NCBI GenBank assembly: GCA_018648945.1
Contig: JABGQJ010000219.1
Coordinates: 1-10,718 of the forward strand
Reading direction: 5' to 3'
DNA length: 10,718 nt
Source: Victivallales bacterium
GTDB taxonomy: Bacteria > Verrucomicrobiota > Lentisphaeria > Oligosphaerales > Lenti-02
Part shown: positions 1-5,158 of the stretch, one piece after another
Position numbering within the stretch: position 1 is the stretch's first letter
How the letters are laid out: each line of letters begins with the position of its first letter
The notes under the pieces: model-generated
Databases searched by the model: none
Seen by the model: only the letters and a program-made list of their open reading frames with translations
Told to the model about the DNA's origin: nothing
Translations under genes and position numbers: made by a program

Positions 1-81
1 GGCTTGAGCGAACACCTGGACGGGGAGCAACACAGCCGCCAGCAACCAAGTCCCACAGACAGCAAATCGGTCATTTCGCAT
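1..81 (-). CDS. Start of an exported protein (signal peptide only; cut by left edge)
   Basis: An open frame begins with ATG at 81-79 and runs without a stop for 27 codons to the window edge. The residues form a near-textbook Sec signal peptide: a short charged start (MRNDR), a hydrophobic stretch (AVCGTWLLAAVLLPVQVF) and an A-x-A-like cleavage site near VFA/QA at residues 25-26. An AAAGGA ribosome-binding site lies 7 bases upstream (94-89), which supports this start over the overlapping ATG at 74, whose frame shows no such leader. It points the same way as the two sulfatase genes upstream, but 360 bases separate them and a candidate promoter lies in between, so it is probably its own transcript. 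The mature protein lies outside the window, so its function is unknown. By context, another secreted glycan-active enzyme is plausible. Confidence 0.72.
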   Translation of the reverse strand, partial: MRNDRFAVCGTWLLAAVLLPVQVFAQA

Positions 82-88
82 TCGTGTG

Positions 89-94
89 TCCTTT
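89..94 (-). promoter_or_regulatory. Ribosome-binding site of the left-edge exported protein
   Basis: On the minus strand the sequence AAAGGA sits 7 bases before the ATG at 81. It is the main evidence that decides this start codon, together with the signal peptide that follows. Confidence 0.6.
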
Positions 95-185
95 CCAATT
101 GCGCTCCGCAACAACTGCCAGAACCGGCTCGCCTTGCGCGCCCCGATCACCTGTCTGCGGAATGGGTTCCGGGCCAACAATATGT

Positions 186-235
186 AGGATACCAATATGC
201 TCCACTATTCGTGTGCACGCAAGAACATGTATCCT
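186..235. repeat. Inverted repeat AGGATAC / GTATCCT around a candidate promoter
   Basis: AGGATAC at 186-192 and its exact reverse complement GTATCCT at 229-235 are 36 bases apart. Both candidate promoter hexamers of the left-edge gene fall between the arms. The arms could be two half-sites for a dimeric or looping regulator, or could pair in RNA. Seven-base arms at this distance can also arise by chance. Confidence 0.35.
194..222 (-). promoter_or_regulatory. Candidate promoter for the left-edge gene
   Basis: Minus strand: a -35-like TTGCGT (222-217) and a -10-like CATATT (199-194, four of six matches to TATAAT) are separated by 17 bases. Transcription would start about 110 bases before the ATG at 81. 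The pair lies in one of the few AT-richer patches of this GC-rich window. It is enclosed by a 7-base inverted repeat (186-192 and 229-235), which could be a regulator site. Judged by eye only. Confidence 0.35.
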
Positions 236-345
236 GCCCAACTCTCCCCGTTCGATTTCTGCCACTGGCGTGGCGGGTCCAAGCTGAGCTCGCCACCACC
301 TAGGATTGCGCCCCTTGTCATCTTCGTGTTCCCCTTCCCCTCCCC

Positions 346-368
346 TTTCGCGTGTTTCGCGCCTTTCG
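346..368. repeat. Short tandem 9-base TTTCG repeat
   Basis: TTTCG occurs at 346-350, 355-359 and 364-368, each exactly 9 bases after the last. The intervening bases are similar (CGTG, CGCC). A degenerate TTCGTG further left (323-328) may be an eroded copy. On the other strand this reads as repeated CGAAA. Degenerate CGAAA/TTTCGTG arrays are familiar in intergenic regions of environmental bacteria, so this may be a decayed copy of a dispersed intergenic repeat. That comparison is from memory and untested. Confidence 0.4.
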
Positions 369-441
369 TAGTTGGCTCTTCCCCTCTGGGGGGGGCGGAG
401 GCCGGGCTTGATCTCGTGCTACAGGCAACCTGACCCAACTC

Positions 442-2142
442 CTACTTCCCCACCTTGTTCCAGTCGGGACGGACCTTGGTCCTCAGTTCCCTCTCGTCCA
501 GGATGCCGTCGCCATTCAGATCCTTGGCTCGGAACCAGCGCTTGGTCTGCTCCGGATTGAAGGGGCGGCCCTTCTGCGTGGCAGTCCTCTTGTCCCGCGC
601 CAGCTCTGTCTCCAGCGTGCGGACGTTGGGGTTAGCTGCTTTCCCCCTGGGCGCTGGTGCGGCGGCTACCGTCCTGTTGAACTCGGCAACATCGACCCGC
701 TTGCCGGCCACAAATCCCGTGTTGCGGTTCCGGGGATTCCGACCGCTCTGATTGTCGGGCAAGGCGCTGTCCCAGGCATCGAATAGGTCCTGCATCGCCT
801 GGGCCCGCTCGGGATGGGCCTGCGCCAAGTCCTTCCACTCGCCGGGATCAGCCGCCAAGTTGAACAGCCGGATCGTCCGCGGCCCGGCCTGGTCATTCCG
901 GGCCAACTTCCAGTCGCCCGCGAGGATGGCGTAGTCCTCGCCGCGCCGCCAATACAGCACCTCATGGGGCTGCGCGGCACTGGGTTTGGGGCCAACGACG
1001 AAGGGCAGCAGGTCGACCCCGTCGAACACATGCCCCTGCCAAGGCTTCGACACCCCGCAACGCGCCAGAACCGTCGCCGGAATGTCCAGATTGATGACCG
1101 GTTGCCGGTACGTCTTCCCCTTCGGAATCCAACCGGGCCAGCGCATCACGAACGGCACCCGCGTACCACCCTCATAGGTGTCTCCCTTGAAGCCATTGAA
1201 CGGCCCCGGGGAGGACATGGTCGTCGTCCCGCGCGTCTTCTGCCGGGGCGCTGCAATCCCCTGGCCACGGGGCGACCCGTTGTCGCTCATGAAGATCACC
1301 AGCGTATCGTCCGCCACGCCCTTCTTGCGCAAGGCCGCCATCACCGCGCCCACCCCGTCATCCAACGCCAGGACCATCCCCGCAAACAGCTTCCGCTCGT
1401 CGTGCGTAGCCAAGTGCTGCACCCGCTTCACGTACGAGTCCGGCACACTCCACGGGTGATGGACCGCATTGTAGGCCAGATAGAGGCAGAAGGGCTCATC
1501 ATCGGTTCGCTCGATGAACTGCACGGCCTCCTGCGTGAACATCTCCGTCAGGTAGCCCTTGGACTCCTGGATCGGCCGTTCCACCTGCCCATTCCGCATG
1601 ATCGGCCGCTCCCCCCGGCGCCGGTCGTCCGGGTCCCTACTTGACGTGTAGTAATCGTGCGAGCCGCCCAGGAAACCGTAGAAGAAGTCGGCCCCCCGCG
1701 CATTGGGCCGCAGTTCCTCACGAGCCATACCCACGTGCCACTTGCCGACCACGCCACACGTATAGCCCTCCCGCTTCAGCATCTCGAAGAGCGTCGGCTG
1801 ACTGGTCGGGATACCCCCCTTGTCGTAGTTGCCGTACACCCCCAGCCGCTGCTGGTAGACCCCCGTCAACAGCCCACACCGCGAAGGTCCGCAGACCGAC
1901 GCCGACACATACCCCTGCGAGAACTGCGTGCCCTCTGCCGCGAGCCGGTCGATGTTCGGGGTCAGGACGTCCGTATAGCCATGATAGCCCACATCCCCCC
2001 AGCCCTGGTCGTCGGAGTAGATCAACACCACATTCGGGTTGCGCCCGGAGGCCCGCTGGGCAACCGTCACACAGCCCGAGGGCAACCCCAAGGCTGCGAC
2101 CCCAAACCCCAGACCTTTCAGCAGATCACGACGTGTTGTCAC
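442..2142 (-). CDS. Secreted type I sulfatase with C-terminal EF-hand
   Basis: This is a formylglycine-type sulfatase of 566 residues that hydrolyses sulfate esters, probably on a glycan. Metal-site aspartates D44-D45 (SDDQGWGD) are followed by the signature CGPSRCGLLTG, whose C84 would be converted to formylglycine. Then come K134 and H136 (GKWHVG), H228 (AVHHP), D287-N288 (SDNG) and K319 (FKGDTYEGGTRVP), so the catalytic set looks complete. The last part (541-552, DLNGDGILDERE) is a perfect EF-hand calcium loop, outside the usual sulfatase fold. The N-terminus (TTRRDLLKGLGFG) resembles a Tat signal. A cysteine at 24 makes a Tat lipoprotein possible, but the lipobox is poor. The start is GTG, 9 bases after the upstream sulfatase stop, with an AGGGTGAG ribosome-binding site overlapping that stop, so the two are surely co-transcribed. 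The SDNG and KGDTYEGGTRVP style is that of N-acetylgalactosamine-6-/arylsulfatase A-like enzymes. The exact substrate is not readable. Confidence 0.93.
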   Translation of the reverse strand: MTTRRDLLKGLGFGVAALGLPSGCVTVAQRASGRNPNVVLIYSDDQGWGDVGYHGYTDVLTPNIDRLAAEGTQFSQGYVSASVCGPSRCGLLTGVYQQRLGVYGNYDKGGIPTSQPTLFEMLKREGYTCGVVGKWHVGMAREELRPNARGADFFYGFLGGSHDYYTSSRDPDDRRRGERPIMRNGQVERPIQESKGYLTEMFTQEAVQFIERTDDEPFCLYLAYNAVHHPWSVPDSYVKRVQHLATHDERKLFAGMVLALDDGVGAVMAALRKKGVADDTLVIFMSDNGSPRGQGIAAPRQKTRGTTTMSSPGPFNGFKGDTYEGGTRVPFVMRWPGWIPKGKTYRQPVINLDIPATVLARCGVSKPWQGHVFDGVDLLPFVVGPKPSAAQPHEVLYWRRGEDYAILAGDWKLARNDQAGPRTIRLFNLAADPGEWKDLAQAHPERAQAMQDLFDAWDSALPDNQSGRNPRNRNTGFVAGKRVDVAEFNRTVAAAPAPRGKAANPNVRTLETELARDKRTATQKGRPFNPEQTKRWFRAKDLNGDGILDERELRTKVRPDWNKVGK

Positions 2143-2154
2143 AGGCTCACCCTA
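2143..2154 (-). promoter_or_regulatory. Stop/ribosome-binding-site overlap coupling the two sulfatases
   Basis: On the minus strand the TAG stop of the upstream sulfatase (2154-2152) is the first part of TAGGGTGAG, which serves as the ribosome-binding site of the next gene. The GTG start is at 2142-2140. With only 9 bases between stop and start, ribosomes finishing the first gene would be well placed to start the second. Confidence 0.55.
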
Positions 2155-4218
2155 CTGCTTCTTGCTCACCTTCAGATTGTCGATCAAGTACGTGCCGCCC
2201 TTGGTGAAGCCGATCTGCAAGTTCAGCATCACCTTCTGGTCATTGGTGATCGTGCCGGTCACGGTCCTCGTCTCGCCCACCTTGATCGGGATGCGCGTGA
2301 AGCCGGACTTGAACTTGCCCCGGGCCAGCAGGAAGTAGGGATACCCCTTCTCCTTGATCGTTACCGCCCGGCAGTCGAAGCGGATGTCGCAGGTCAACCC
2401 GGGCGGGACCTCGATGGTCCTGAAGTTGGCCACGTTCCAAAGGGCGCCGGGAGCGAAGAGCTGCAGCGAGGCCTTACCACTGATCACCTTCGCCCGATCG
2501 CGCATGATGCTGACTCGGTTCTTCGCCGGCCACATGGAGACGTCCTCCTGCACATCGAAGTCCTCGAAGGTGAACTCCAGCGCTTCCCCCTTCTCCAACG
2601 GCGTCGGCAGCGTCGGGGGAATCACGCCGATCTTCAACCCCGTCAGATCATCCAGCTGCTGCCGCAGCTTCTTCCTGGCTCCCGCATGCTCGGGCTGCTT
2701 GGCCAGATTCGTCCACTCGTAGGGGTCCTTGCCGTGATCGTACAACTCCTCGAACCCATTGTTGTACCGGATATAGCGGTAATCGCGCGTTCGCACCGAG
2801 TAGTGCTGCATCTCCGCGATCTTCTCGTAGTCAGCCCCGGAGTAGACCATGGACAGCGCCGCATCCGGCCCGTCCCACGCCCCCTTCTCCGGATCGCTCA
2901 GGAACGCCCGCATGCTGTGTCCGTCCAGCTTGGCACCCTTGTCATTCTTCCGCGTGTCTCCCTGCAAACCACAGAGATCCACCAACGTCGGATACACGTC
3001 GACCAACCCTACCGGATGCCCCGCCTTGCCACCGGCCTTGGCCACCCCCGGCGCGCGGATAATCAGCGGCACCCGACAACTCTCCTCCCACAGCGACATC
3101 TTGAACACCCAGTCCTTCTCGCCCATGTTCCACCCATGGTCGCTGGTCATCACCACGATCGTGTTGTCCCGGAAGGGGCTCTTGTCCAACGCTGCCAGCA
3201 CCTGCCCGATGCAATCGTCCACCGCCGCAATCGAGGCCAGATACGCCTGCGTAAACGCCCGCAGCCCCTCCAGCGTGCCGCCGTACGACTCCCGCAGCAT
3301 CCGGAAGTACAGCGGCCCCTTCGCATACTCGTTCACCACATCCTTCATCCCCGTGTCCTCGTTGTCCCCCTCCTGCCGCACGGGCAGCTTCACATCCTTC
3401 AGCGGGAACATATCGAAGTACTTGCGCGGCACCACCAGCGGCGTATGCGGCCGGATGAACCCCACGCCCAGCAGGAACGGCTTGCCCGCATCCCCCTTCG
3501 CCAGCTCCGCGATCCTGCCTGCCGCCCATGCCGCATTCCGCTCGTCCGGCGTCGGATCGCGATCCGTCCCGCTCCGCATCTTCAGCGGCTCCGGCTTCTT
3601 CCCCCACTTCCCGTAGACCCAACCCTCGTCCTTTCCTCGCTTGTCCGCTGCCGGAATGTCCTCCAACGCCCCGTAGGAACCATCCACCATCCCAATCGTG
3701 GAATAGGGCTCCGGCACATTCGGATGCGCCAGCTTCTGCCCATCCTTGTGATAGAACGGCCCGTAGTCCGCCTTGTGTTTGTATTCCGCCCACTCCTCGG
3801 GGCGGTGGTGATGCATCAGCTTCCCCGAGCCCATCGTCTGGTAGCCATTCAGGCGGAAATGGTCCATCAGCGTCCGCGAGTTCTTCAGTACGGGATTCCT
3901 GAACCACTTCGCGAAATGGTGGTTCTTCGACGTATGCGGATAGACCCCCGTCAGGAAACTCGACCGCGACGGCGCGCAGATCGGATTGTTGCTGTACGCC
4001 CGCGTGAAGCACACACCCGTTGCCGCCAACGCCTCCAGATGCGGCGTCCGCGCCTGCGGATGCCCTCCGTACCCATTCACATAGTCGTTCAGGTCGTCGC
4101 ACACGATCAGTAACACGTTCGGCCGATCCCCTGCCGCCGCCTTCGACGACAACACCGGCCCCAGCCCCAACGCCACACTCCCCAGACTCAGCCGCTTCAG
4201 AAAGCTCCGTCGGTCCAT
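2152..4218 (-). CDS. Tat-exported sulfatase, iduronate-2-sulfatase-like, with extra C-terminal beta domain
   Basis: This 688-residue sulfatase has a clear Tat leader (DRRSFLKRLSLGSVALG, cleavage near SKAAA at 25-29). The metal pair D41-D42 (VCDDLNDYV) and the modification motif CAPSRSSFLTG follow, with C81 as the formylglycine precursor. K133 and H136 (SGKLMHH), H258 (RPHTPLVVPRKYF), D360-H361 (SDHGWNMGEKDW) and K373 (KMSLWEESCRVP) complete the active site. The RPHTP, SDHGW and DPYEWTNLA motifs point to the iduronate-2-sulfatase-like branch. Plain members are about 480-550 residues. Here residues about 545-688 form an added beta-rich domain ending in DNLKVSKKQ, like jelly-roll carbohydrate-binding domains. 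AGGAG (4233-4229) lies 10 bases before the ATG. It is the first gene of the operon and is transcribed divergently from the lipoprotein gene. The substrate, perhaps a uronic-acid or fucose sulfate, is inferred only from the family. Confidence 0.93.
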   Translation of the reverse strand: MDRRSFLKRLSLGSVALGLGPVLSSKAAAGDRPNVLLIVCDDLNDYVNGYGGHPQARTPHLEALAATGVCFTRAYSNNPICAPSRSSFLTGVYPHTSKNHHFAKWFRNPVLKNSRTLMDHFRLNGYQTMGSGKLMHHHRPEEWAEYKHKADYGPFYHKDGQKLAHPNVPEPYSTIGMVDGSYGALEDIPAADKRGKDEGWVYGKWGKKPEPLKMRSGTDRDPTPDERNAAWAAGRIAELAKGDAGKPFLLGVGFIRPHTPLVVPRKYFDMFPLKDVKLPVRQEGDNEDTGMKDVVNEYAKGPLYFRMLRESYGGTLEGLRAFTQAYLASIAAVDDCIGQVLAALDKSPFRDNTIVVMTSDHGWNMGEKDWVFKMSLWEESCRVPLIIRAPGVAKAGGKAGHPVGLVDVYPTLVDLCGLQGDTRKNDKGAKLDGHSMRAFLSDPEKGAWDGPDAALSMVYSGADYEKIAEMQHYSVRTRDYRYIRYNNGFEELYDHGKDPYEWTNLAKQPEHAGARKKLRQQLDDLTGLKIGVIPPTLPTPLEKGEALEFTFEDFDVQEDVSMWPAKNRVSIMRDRAKVISGKASLQLFAPGALWNVANFRTIEVPPGLTCDIRFDCRAVTIKEKGYPYFLLARGKFKSGFTRIPIKVGETRTVTGTITNDQKVMLNLQIGFTKGGTYLIDNLKVSKKQ

Positions 4219-4228
4219 TCTTCTTGTT

Positions 4229-4233
4229 CTCCT
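4229..4233 (-). promoter_or_regulatory. Ribosome-binding site of the first sulfatase
   Basis: On the minus strand AGGAG lies 10 bases before the ATG at 4218. It is followed by AACAAGAAGA, an A-rich spacer. It fixes the start directly ahead of the Tat leader. Confidence 0.65.
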
Positions 4234-4262
4234 GGCAGCGTTTCGGGACTAAACTGGTATCA

Positions 4263-4273
4263 TTGCGTGGCAA
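4263..4273. promoter_or_regulatory. Operator-like palindrome TTGC-GTG-GCAA at the predicted start site
   Basis: TTGC (4263-4266) and GCAA (4270-4273) form an inverted repeat with a 3-base centre. It lies 3 to 13 bases downstream of the perfect -10 box of the sulfatase operon, so it covers the predicted start of transcription. A repressor bound here would block the promoter. Four-base arms are short, so chance is possible. Confidence 0.28.
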
Positions 4274-4276
4274 CGA

Positions 4277-4306
4277 ATTATAGACCACACACTTCCAGAG
4301 CGCCAG
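4277..4306 (-). promoter_or_regulatory. Candidate sulfatase-operon promoter with perfect -10 box
   Basis: The minus strand reads a perfect TATAAT at 4282-4277. The best -35 is weak: CTGGCG at 4306-4301, 18 bases upstream with three of six matches. Such a promoter would probably need an activator. Transcription would begin near 4270, giving a leader of about 50 bases before the ATG at 4218. Confidence 0.4.
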
Positions 4307-4350
4307 CGGGGCGGCACGCGTCCCCCCTCCGCACCCCCTTCCCTCCATCC

Positions 4351-4383
4351 CCTTGCATCTCCCGCCTGCACGCGTCCTATTAA
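4351..4383 (+). promoter_or_regulatory. Candidate promoter of the lipoprotein gene (CCTTGCATCTC element)
   Basis: A -35-like TTGCAT (4353-4358) and a -10-like TATTAA (4378-4383) are 19 bases apart. Four of six -10 bases match consensus. The 11 bases CCTTGCATCTC at 4351-4361 recur exactly at 5077-5087 before the next plus-strand gene, also followed by CCTAT at nearly the same distance. The repetition supports this more than the individual hexamers do. Confidence 0.38.
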
Positions 4384-4402
4384 CACCTGCCGGAAGGAGC
4401 CC

Positions 4403-4423
4403 CTCCCCAATCCCTACGGGGAG
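4403..4423 (+). other. Leader hairpin before the lipoprotein gene
   Basis: CTCCCC (4403-4408) and GGGGAG (4418-4423) are perfect complements around a 9-base loop. The hairpin lies downstream of the candidate promoter, in the presumed untranslated leader, about 53 bases before the ribosome-binding site. No T-run follows, so it is not a classic terminator. It may stabilise the message or may be incidental. Confidence 0.35.
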
Positions 4424-4487
4424 TGAATGAACCCGCGTCCGTTTGGTGGATCTACCGACCCATAACCCAGAACCCGGAGACACGATC

Positions 4488-4979
4488 ATGGCGAGATGCA
4501 TTGGTTCAGCGTTGATGGCGATGACCCTGGTGACACTGGTGGGATGCTCTACTTTGCAGAACGACACTGCCGTGGGGCCAGAGCCCACGACCGTCGTCCT
4601 CAAGGCAGTCGATGCCAAGGCCCATGGCGGCGACATCAGGTACGAAGTCGGCGACGGCAAAGACAACATCGGCTTCTGGACTGACGTCGCGGATTACGTC
4701 ACCTGGGATCTTGATTTGCCGGCCCCAGGCGTATACGAGGTCGAGGTGGAATTCGCCTGCGACGCCGGGCAGGGCGGCTCTACTTATGCCGTCAAGGTGG
4801 GACAGAGTCAGATTCCCGGCACGGTTCCAGCCACAGGCGACTGGACGGCCTTCGAGAAGGCCTTCCTGGGGACGATGACGTTGACCAAGGCCGGTGCCCA
4901 AAAACTGACCGTGGTCTCTCTCACCAAGGCCAAGCAGGCCGTCATGAACCTCAAAGCGGTCACCTTGCGGCCGAGGTAA
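4488..4979 (+). CDS. Small lipoprotein with a carbohydrate-binding-module-like domain
   Basis: This 163-residue protein starts at the ATG at 4488, which has GGAG 8 bases upstream (4476-4479). The frame is open from an ATG at 4443, but that start has no ribosome-binding site and would hide the leader. Residues 1-20 are a lipoprotein signal (MARCIGSALMAMTLVTLVGC) with lipobox LVGC and lipidated C20. Residues about 36-163 look like a single beta-sandwich: a W-rich early strand (IGFWTDVADYVTWDLDLPAPGVYEVEVEF), a GSTYAVKVG strand, a TGDWTAFEKAFLG segment and a closing AVMNLKAVTLRP strand. This pattern is typical of CBM6/35-like domains that, in this bacterial group, are often fused to fucosidases or sulfatases. 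Here it stands alone on a membrane anchor, so it probably binds the glycan near the cell surface. There is no enzymatic motif. The function is inferred from fold-like patterns. Confidence 0.8.
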   Translation: MARCIGSALMAMTLVTLVGCSTLQNDTAVGPEPTTVVLKAVDAKAHGGDIRYEVGDGKDNIGFWTDVADYVTWDLDLPAPGVYEVEVEFACDAGQGGSTYAVKVGQSQIPGTVPATGDWTAFEKAFLGTMTLTKAGAQKLTVVSLTKAKQAVMNLKAVTLRPR

Positions 4980-5034
4980 GGCATTGCGGATGTGATGGCG
5001 GCCACGGGCCACGCCCTCGTCCCAATCCAGAGTA

Positions 5035-5062
5035 GTCGCGCGCTCGATGAGCGCACAGCGAC
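5035..5062 (+). terminator. Strong hairpin after the lipoprotein gene (terminator-like, no T-run)
   Basis: The arms are GTCGC plus GCGCTC (5035-5045), a GAT loop (5046-5048), then GAGCGC (5049-5054), a bulged ACA (5055-5057) and GCGAC (5058-5062). That gives 11 pairs, mostly GC. It lies 55 bases after the lipoprotein stop and just before the next candidate promoter. It is therefore well placed to end or protect the lipoprotein transcript. No T-run follows, so intrinsic termination is uncertain. Confidence 0.42.
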
Positions 5063-5076
5063 AGCATGACCAGTTG

Positions 5077-5108
5077 CCTTGCATCTCTCCTCACCGGTTG
5101 CCTATAGT
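5077..5108 (+). promoter_or_regulatory. Candidate promoter of the 964-residue secreted protein
   Basis: TTGCAT (5079-5084) and TATAGT (5103-5108, five of six matches to TATAAT) are 18 bases apart. Transcription would start near 5115, leaving a leader of about 45 bases. The element CCTTGCATCTC is identical to that at 4351-4361. Confidence 0.45.
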
Positions 5109-5146
5109 ACGTGCCCGGACGAGCCCGCCCTGGGCTGCCCACAAGC

Positions 5147-5151
5147 AGGAG
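5147..5151 (+). promoter_or_regulatory. Ribosome-binding site of the 964-residue secreted protein
   Basis: AGGAG lies 7 bases before the ATG at 5159. It supports this start, which places a complete signal peptide at the N-terminus. Confidence 0.65.
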
Positions 5152-5158
5152 CCTGTAG

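Larger units (their letters stand above)
82..441. other. 360-base intergenic region between the left-edge gene and the sulfatase operon
   Basis: No convincing gene is seen here. The short open frames on both strands lack ribosome-binding sites and recognisable protein features. The part near 82-240 holds the ribosome-binding site, the candidate promoter and the inverted repeat of the left-edge gene. The part near 320-400 holds a pyrimidine-rich stretch with the TTTCG repeat, then an uninterrupted run of eight G (388-395). A tiny CCCC-TCT-GGGG hairpin is at 381-391. No hairpin followed by a T-run, the classic terminator, is visible downstream of the sulfatase stop at 442. Confidence 0.5.
4219..4487. 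other. Divergent control region between sulfatase operon and lipoprotein gene
   Basis: This 269-base spacer carries the controls of both directions. The left half has the minus-strand ribosome-binding site, the palindrome at 4263-4273 and the TATAAT box. The right half is C-rich (4321-4363). It has the plus-strand promoter candidate at 4351-4383, a leader hairpin at 4403-4423 and the lipoprotein ribosome-binding site. No open frame here has a plausible start signal and protein character. Confidence 0.5.

Noticed and set aside
4..303. 99-residue plus-strand frame at the left edge
   Set aside because: It runs opposite the signal peptide and promoter of the left-edge gene and has no protein character.
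814..1644. 276-residue plus-strand frame opposite the second sulfatase
   Set aside because: Composition is rich in R, H and P, typical of the antisense of a GC-rich gene; no start signal.
1657..4113. 818-residue open frame on the plus strand, opposite the first sulfatase
   Set aside because: It is a GC-rich shadow: its residues are rich in R, P, H and L with no domain, while the opposite strand has a complete sulfatase active site and a Tat leader.
4341..4358. Sigma-54 promoter reading of TTGCAT
   Set aside because: TTGCA could be a -12 element, but no GG stands at the required distance upstream at 4353; a sigma-70-like reading fits better.
4443..4487. Upstream ATG for the lipoprotein
   Set aside because: It would put 15 polar residues before the lipoprotein signal and has no ribosome-binding site; the ATG at 4488 has both.
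2942..4669. 575-residue minus-strand frame overlapping the sulfatase in another frame
   Set aside because: Low-complexity G/A/R-rich sequence in a shifted frame of the sulfatase that also crosses the divergent control region; no start signal.
4997..5015. GGCC-ACG-GGCC hairpin after the lipoprotein stop as a terminator
   Set aside because: Only a four-base perfect stem and no T-run; the hairpin at 5035-5062 is far stronger.
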